A stretch of DNA of 19,125 nt from Candidatus Babeliales bacterium (GTDB lineage: Bacteria; Babelota; Babeliae; Babelales; JANWKD01). Positions 14,930-19,125 of this stretch are shown here, one piece after another. The stretch covers positions 1 through 19,125 of the forward strand of contig JANWKD010000051.1 of NCBI GenBank assembly GCA_025451595.1. Direction: 5' to 3'. The translations under genes were made by a program, and so were the position numbers. Below the pieces are notes generated by a model. The model had not been told where the DNA came from. It did not search any database and saw only the letters and a program-made list of their open reading frames with translations. Numbering within the stretch: the stretch's first letter is position 1; every line of letters starts with the position of its first letter.

Positions 14930-15742
14930 ATGAAAAAGATGCTATTTTTGATGATTTTTCATCTGATTATTGGTTTTTCATTATTTCATCCCTATCGGTC
15001 ATTAGCTGCCTATGAATTAGAAGAGGGTTTTGTAACTTTTGCTACGAAAAACTATTTTCCTTTACTGCGAGTATTGCTTGATAGTATTCAGGCTTTTTCA
15101 ACACGCAAAATAGTTGCTTTTGGTATCAATGATGATATTCCGTATTCTACCATCGATTATCCCTTTTTAATAAAAAAACGACTTGATGTTGATTTGAATA
15201 AAGAGCATATTTTTTGCCAAAAACCAAGAATTATTCGTGATTGTAATATCAAGTATGGTATTTACGTAGAAGCAGATGATATTCTCAATCAGGGCGTGGA
15301 TTCGTTATTCGATCTATGCAAAACCGTTGATGCTTTTCCATTATGTCCTATTCATCCGCAAGACCCAAATAACCAACAAGCAATTATGCGTTTATTTCAT
15401 GTAAGTAAAAAATCGATGCCTTATGTACATGGTCACGTACTATTTTCCTATCATTGTTTACCATTTATTGATGAATGGTATAAAGCATGCCAACGATTTG
15501 CCACTATAAGTCCCTGTTATGATGAGACAATTTTGAATGTGCTGTTATGGAAGTACCGAGTCACTCGCTATACTGATGTATATGATCCCTATTATGGTTG
15601 CCTGTCCGCCTATTTAGAAAATAGAGTTCCAACCGAGCATGGATATAAGCAGTTTCATAATATTCGTTATTATATGTTGCATGGTTGCAAAGATCCCAAC
15701 GCAGCAGCAGAGTTGTTAAAATTTTTGATTTCTAATAATTAA
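14930..15742 (+). CDS. secreted or anchored GT-like protein
   Basis: A 270-residue protein with a clear N-terminal signal or anchor (MLFLMIFHLIIGFSLFHP). The following segment (GFVTFATKNYFPLLRVLLDSIQAFS) looks like the first strand and helix of a GT-A fold of the type that includes GT8-like enzymes. A possible metal-binding site is E114-A-D116-D117 (YGIYVEADDIL). Later conserved-looking sites include HGHVLFSY, DETILNVLLWKY and MLHGCKDP. The last resembles the C-terminal HxxGxxKP-like end of GT8-type enzymes. It is in an operon with the gene before it. Function is inferred from fold-level resemblance only. Confidence 0.62.
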   Translation: MKKMLFLMIFHLIIGFSLFHPYRSLAAYELEEGFVTFATKNYFPLLRVLLDSIQAFSTRKIVAFGINDDIPYSTIDYPFLIKKRLDVDLNKEHIFCQKPRIIRDCNIKYGIYVEADDILNQGVDSLFDLCKTVDAFPLCPIHPQDPNNQQAIMRLFHVSKKSMPYVHGHVLFSYHCLPFIDEWYKACQRFATISPCYDETILNVLLWKYRVTRYTDVYDPYYGCLSAYLENRVPTEHGYKQFHNIRYYMLHGCKDPNAAAELLKFLISNN

Positions 15743-15747
15743 TAGTA

Positions 15748-15777
15748 TTTACAAAACGGTATAGAAAGTTTTATGAT
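15748..15777 (+). promoter_or_regulatory. promoter for the serine hydrolase/peptidase operon
   Basis: TTTACA at 15748-15753, an 18-bp spacer and TATGAT at 15772-15777 predict a start near 15784. This would give a leader of about 125 bases that contains the GC-rich structured element before the ATG at 15909. Confidence 0.5.
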
Positions 15778-15798
15778 TTTTGAAATTAGAATAATGAA

Positions 15799-15884
15799 CC
15801 CCGCACACGGCTTTGAGGCCATGGTATCGGGGACCCCGGAAAGCGACCTGTCCGTCGAAGCTTCAAATCAATAGTTTTCTGGGG
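15799..15884 (+). promoter_or_regulatory. GC-rich structured leader RNA element (unrecognised)
   Basis: It is a compact GC-rich island in AT-rich DNA. P1 is CCCCG 15799-15803 with CGGGG 15828-15832, enclosing GGC/GCC. P2 is 15834-15842 with 15876-15884, 9 bp with one G-U (CCCCGGAAA with TTTCTGGGG). It encloses P3 (CGAC 15844-15847 with GTCG 15854-15857) and the self-complementary GAAGCTTC. P1 and P2 are one base apart. A competing pairing, GGAC 15831-15834 with GTCC 15850-15853, would break both, as a switch would. No known riboswitch consensus was recognised. The ribosome-binding site (AGGTG) and ATG 15909 lie 16-25 bases downstream. Confidence 0.55.
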
Positions 15885-15908
15885 CTAAAATAATTTAATA
15901 GGTGCTAT

Positions 15909-17039
15909 ATGAATAAGATCATAGTATTATTCTTGATTCAGTCGTTGGCTATTTTTCATGTATCCGCACAAGTGCAAACGTATGCACCGCTTTCTGGAAC
16001 TTTTACTAGTTTTGATACTATTATAAAAGATTTTCTGATCAAAAAGAAATTTACCGATGATGTGGTTGCGACCTTTGCTATTGCAAAAGCGGGCAAAATT
16101 TTATACAAGCAAGCATATTCGACAGATTTGCTGTTAAATATAAAACCTCATCCTGATTTGGCAATGCGCATTGCCAGTTGTTCAAAGCCTTTTACTGCTG
16201 CTGCTATCCGATTACTCAGCTCTCAGAATAAAATTTCGTTAGATGATACGTTTTACCGTTATCTTACGACGGGCAATAATGCAATATCCTTAGTATTGCC
16301 TGGTAAAAGTTTAAAAGATCCACGAGTTATGCAAGTAAAAATATCTGACTTACTTAACCATACGAGTGGTTGGGATACTACTATTCTTGGTTTTGATCCT
16401 ATGGCCAGAATGGTACTTATAGCGCAAGAAAATCATACGTTAAACCGACCATTGCCGCAACAAATTATTGCTTGGATGTTAAGCAACTATCCGCTTCAAC
16501 AAGCACCACCAGCTCCGTATGCATACTCAAATTTTGGCTATTGTATTTTGGGGAGAGTAATTGAGAAGGCGTCTGGTAATAGTTATATCAATTATCTTAA
16601 AATGGAACTTATGCAAAATAAAATGAATTCTTTGGAAGTTGCGCAGTCAAATAAACAGTTTCCTCATGAAGTTCAATGGTATTTGAATGAAAATAATCCA
16701 TTGTCTCATTTTACCTTAGCATGCAATGATCAAATATTTGGTTATTGGGTGGACTCAATGGATTCGCATGGTGGATTACTCTCATCGGCGCCAGATCTAT
16801 GTATTTTTCTTGCAAACTATTGGATGTCAGGGCAAAAAAGAAATTTAGGTGATAAGGGGTACAGCGGTTATTTCTTGGGGTCACTTCCGAGCACATGGGC
16901 TATTATGTATCAGCACGAGTCAGGTATTGATTTTGCTTTTCTCATGAATACGCGTTCAACCGATTCTCCTGCATTAGATGAACTCTACAAACAGCTTGCA
17001 GCGGCAGTAGGAACACTGCCTGCGAGTGTAACTGCATAA
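15909..17039 (+). CDS. secreted beta-lactamase-family serine hydrolase (class C / penicillin-binding-like)
   Basis: A 376-residue exported protein with a signal peptide (MNKIIVLFLIQSLAIFHVSA, cut near residue 20). It carries the Beta-lactamase (PF00144) catalytic set: S90-C-S-K93 with Ser90 as nucleophile and Lys93 as base, Y206-S-N208, and H287-G-G289 in the place of the KTG motif. The HTSG sequence at 151-154 (DLLNHTSGW) is also typical. Members include D-aminopeptidases, esterases and peptidoglycan-related enzymes as well as AmpC, so the substrate is open. The start has AGGTG 4 bases upstream. The downstream gene starts 10 bases after the stop, so the two secreted hydrolase-type genes form an operon under the structured leader. 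Confidence 0.88.
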   Translation: MNKIIVLFLIQSLAIFHVSAQVQTYAPLSGTFTSFDTIIKDFLIKKKFTDDVVATFAIAKAGKILYKQAYSTDLLLNIKPHPDLAMRIASCSKPFTAAAIRLLSSQNKISLDDTFYRYLTTGNNAISLVLPGKSLKDPRVMQVKISDLLNHTSGWDTTILGFDPMARMVLIAQENHTLNRPLPQQIIAWMLSNYPLQQAPPAPYAYSNFGYCILGRVIEKASGNSYINYLKMELMQNKMNSLEVAQSNKQFPHEVQWYLNENNPLSHFTLACNDQIFGYWVDSMDSHGGLLSSAPDLCIFLANYWMSGQKRNLGDKGYSGYFLGSLPSTWAIMYQHESGIDFAFLMNTRSTDSPALDELYKQLAAAVGTLPASVTA

Positions 17040-17049
17040 GAGAAACAAA

Positions 17050-19125
17050 ATGAAAACTTCTTTATTCTTGTTATTCATATCAGGGATTTTTTCTATCACC
17101 GCAAATAATTATACGCCGTGGACTCATTTTGGCATTATACTCAATGAGCAGGCAGATTTAAGCAATTACCCACATACAAATAATCCTGGAACGGATTATC
17201 TTACACCTACAATTTTTATTGAGGCGCTCAATCAAAAAGTAGCTCCTATAATCACTACTTCCAATGTAATTCATTCATTTTTATTACGTAGAAGTCAATG
17301 GGCAAAAGGGCTTGCATATAACAATTCGTTAGAACAAAAAATGACACAATATGCAAATCAATGGTATTCAGTTATTAAGCAAGCAAAAGAAAATAAATTA
17401 TCTTTAGCACAAACAGATGAAATAATAAATCAGGAATTTACAAAACTCAAAACTATTATTTCGCAGGAATTTCCACCTACAAACTTTGCTGATTACCAAT
17501 TTAATTATAGCTTATTTAACGCTCCTTTTAATGAGGCAGAATGGGATATTTACCAATCTACATTAGGAAATTGGTTCGTTTTTGTTCCAAAACAATATAT
17601 CGTTATCAAAACACAAGAATGGAAAAATCTTAACATAGAAAATACTTTAACATCGTATAAAGAAGCGTTAAAAATATCTTTACATACGAGCTTGGCTGCA
17701 GAAGAACAAAATTTTATAAAAGGAGAAATAACAAAAGCAGAAAATCAATTACAAAAAATTAAAGATCCTAATGCGTTTCAGGCTTATTTAATTGGTTTAC
17801 ATACCGATAAACCTGTAATTTTAAAAAAAGTTAGCATATCAGACTTGCAACCACAAATTACGCTGCCAAGCGCAATGATAAAAAACGAAATTAATTTTGC
17901 TGATTTATTTCCAATATTTATTAACAGAAAGGAGCACGCCTTAGGAGGTTGGATTTTTTGGCTTGAGGGACATGGATTGGCAATAGCAAGTATTAAAACA
18001 GAATTAATAAAAACGTATGAAACAGCATTAGAGCGGTTATCTTCAATCAGTAAAACATTACACGAACTTAAAGAAACAACAGAAAATGCTAGCCAACAAG
18101 ACGTAGATCAATTCAATCAATATTTTCAGTCTTTCCATTCAGAATTCCGCATTAATACCAAAATGACCGCCCCGGAAGTAGCATCAATCATAGAAAAATT
18201 TACACAAGAAATACAAAATAAGCTTAATGATGCAATTAATAAAGAAATTCCGCATATAGAGGCAGAAAAAATCCTTGAGGAAAATGTATATATTGCAAAT
18301 ATGAAACTTTCACAGTTTCGTAATTTTATTACTTTTTTGAATAACAATATATTTACTAAATTACTTTGTTATCAAACCTGTTATGGTGGAGGTGCGCATT
18401 TAAGTTTTCCATTTAAAGAAAAATTGATTGAAAAAATTGAGAATAAAATTAAAACAAAGGTTCAAGAAATACCAATTGATTATATCATAATTTCAATGGC
18501 AACGACTGACGAATCAGTACGTTTATATTTAACTACCATGAAACCTGAAACTAATGAAATAAATATCAAAAAATTCGATTGGCCCTATTACGCTATACAA
18601 AACAATCCGTTAGAATATTTCAAAATAATATATAATTTCACCAGTTTCTTTTACTATTCTCATCTGTTTTTTACTCAACCATCAAAAGATATTAACCTGT
18701 CGACAATAATCACCAATAGTTATTTTGCTCTTAAATATTTCGAACAAGCAGCCACAATAACGAGTATAGCGTCTGTTCGATTTCCTGGTATAAATTTTTT
18801 CCAAGCGACTAATTTAAATAATTGGTTTGAAATAATAACATTTGCTAAAGCTCAGGCAAAAAAAATTGAAAAAAAGCCATTTGTAATCGATAAGATTGCG
18901 GTGTTACTATATCCTACTGAGATTGAAACTCCTTTAAAAATAATAAAAAATAAAATAGTCCTCGATATTATCCATTCATACTATGGAAAATATGAACAAA
19001 TACCTACCTTTATATCTATGGCGCAAGGTCCTGGCATACATTATCTGCATGAAATAGATGCATCAGAATTTTCTATCGATACCGTTGTACCAAGTTTTGC
19101 TCAATTACGACATACAATGCCAAAA
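17050..19125 (+). CDS. large secreted protein with putative clan CD (caspase/clostripain-like) peptidase dyad, partial
   Basis: An open frame from ATG 17050 to the window end with no stop (692 residues, 3' end missing). It has a signal peptide (MKTSLFLLFISGIFSITA). No named family was recognised. Clan CD peptidases place the catalytic His in a strand-turn ending His-Gly and the catalytic Cys at the end of a hydrophobic strand. Here GGWIFWLEGHGL puts His308-Gly309 after a hydrophobic strand, and FTKLLCYQTCYGGGAHL puts Cys444 after another. Between them, at about 315-430, is a charged helical, coiled-coil-like insert much longer than usual. The first 300 residues are Asn/Gln/Lys-rich and partly helical; the region after 450 is mixed with strand-like stretches. 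The ribosome-binding site is weak (GAG at 8 bases). Confidence 0.65.
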   Translation, partial: MKTSLFLLFISGIFSITANNYTPWTHFGIILNEQADLSNYPHTNNPGTDYLTPTIFIEALNQKVAPIITTSNVIHSFLLRRSQWAKGLAYNNSLEQKMTQYANQWYSVIKQAKENKLSLAQTDEIINQEFTKLKTIISQEFPPTNFADYQFNYSLFNAPFNEAEWDIYQSTLGNWFVFVPKQYIVIKTQEWKNLNIENTLTSYKEALKISLHTSLAAEEQNFIKGEITKAENQLQKIKDPNAFQAYLIGLHTDKPVILKKVSISDLQPQITLPSAMIKNEINFADLFPIFINRKEHALGGWIFWLEGHGLAIASIKTELIKTYETALERLSSISKTLHELKETTENASQQDVDQFNQYFQSFHSEFRINTKMTAPEVASIIEKFTQEIQNKLNDAINKEIPHIEAEKILEENVYIANMKLSQFRNFITFLNNNIFTKLLCYQTCYGGGAHLSFPFKEKLIEKIENKIKTKVQEIPIDYIIISMATTDESVRLYLTTMKPETNEINIKKFDWPYYAIQNNPLEYFKIIYNFTSFFYYSHLFFTQPSKDINLSTIITNSYFALKYFEQAATITSIASVRFPGINFFQATNLNNWFEIITFAKAQAKKIEKKPFVIDKIAVLLYPTEIETPLKIIKNKIVLDIIHSYYGKYEQIPTFISMAQGPGIHYLHEIDASEFSIDTVVPSFAQLRHTMPK

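Noticed and set aside
15799..15884. Signal recognition particle RNA, suggested by CCGGAAAGCGACC
   Set aside because: The SRP domain IV core (GGAAGG-type asymmetric loop with AGCA on the other side) is not formed, and the position fits a leader.
18126..18347. 73-residue minus-strand frame
   Set aside because: It is antisense to the long open frame starting at 17050, which has a signal peptide and runs without stops for over 2 kb.

Overview
The window is AT-rich and gene-dense. It encodes many small or large proteins with N-terminal signal peptides, alongside standard bacterial housekeeping genes (tmRNA, SmpB, TsaD, peptidyl-tRNA hydrolase, alanyl-tRNA synthetase). Skp/OmpH-type periplasmic chaperone domains point to a cell with an outer membrane. 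The mix of secreted orphan proteins, a long alpha-solenoid protein and a putative secreted caspase-fold peptidase resembles host-associated bacteria with small genomes. My best guess is Candidatus Dependentiae (TM6) or a similar lineage. That is inference from style and was not tested.

Layout. (1) 1-2014, minus strand: a trans-translation cluster reading right to left, with a DUF2062 membrane protein, smpB one base downstream, a small Cys-containing secreted protein with its own promoter, then the one-piece tmRNA gene ssrA with a strong promoter and a structured leader. (2) 2029-2087: a divergent promoter whose two -10 boxes form one 12-bp palindrome. (3) 2182-7111, plus strand: an orphan secreted protein, tsaD, a protein with three tandem Skp/OmpH domains, pth, and two small secreted proteins. 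A bidirectional hairpin terminator follows. (4) 7215-14020, minus strand: alaS preceded by a perfect 15-bp inverted repeat bracketing its -10 box; a secreted alpha-solenoid gene broken into three frames; a HIT-family nucleotide hydrolase; and a GT-C type integral-membrane glycosyltransferase. (5) 14153-15742, plus strand: two GT-A-like glycosyltransferase-type proteins, each with an N-terminal hydrophobic segment. (6) 15748-19125, plus strand: a promoter and a GC-rich, strongly foldable leader, then a secreted beta-lactamase-family serine hydrolase and a second long secreted protein running off the window. The second protein has a His-Gly / Cys arrangement typical of clan CD (caspase/clostripain-like) peptidases.

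The points most worth a second look are the triple Skp fusion (a possible single-chain equivalent of the Skp trimer), the structured leader before the two-hydrolase operon, the putative clan CD peptidase with a large helical insert, the palindrome around the alaS -10 box (reminiscent of E. coli AlaRS autoregulation), the long atypical tmRNA tag, and the solenoid gene broken by two -1 frame changes, one of them at a canonical slippery heptamer. No CRISPR array, transposon, prophage or tRNA gene was seen. No stretch over 300 bases lacks a gene.
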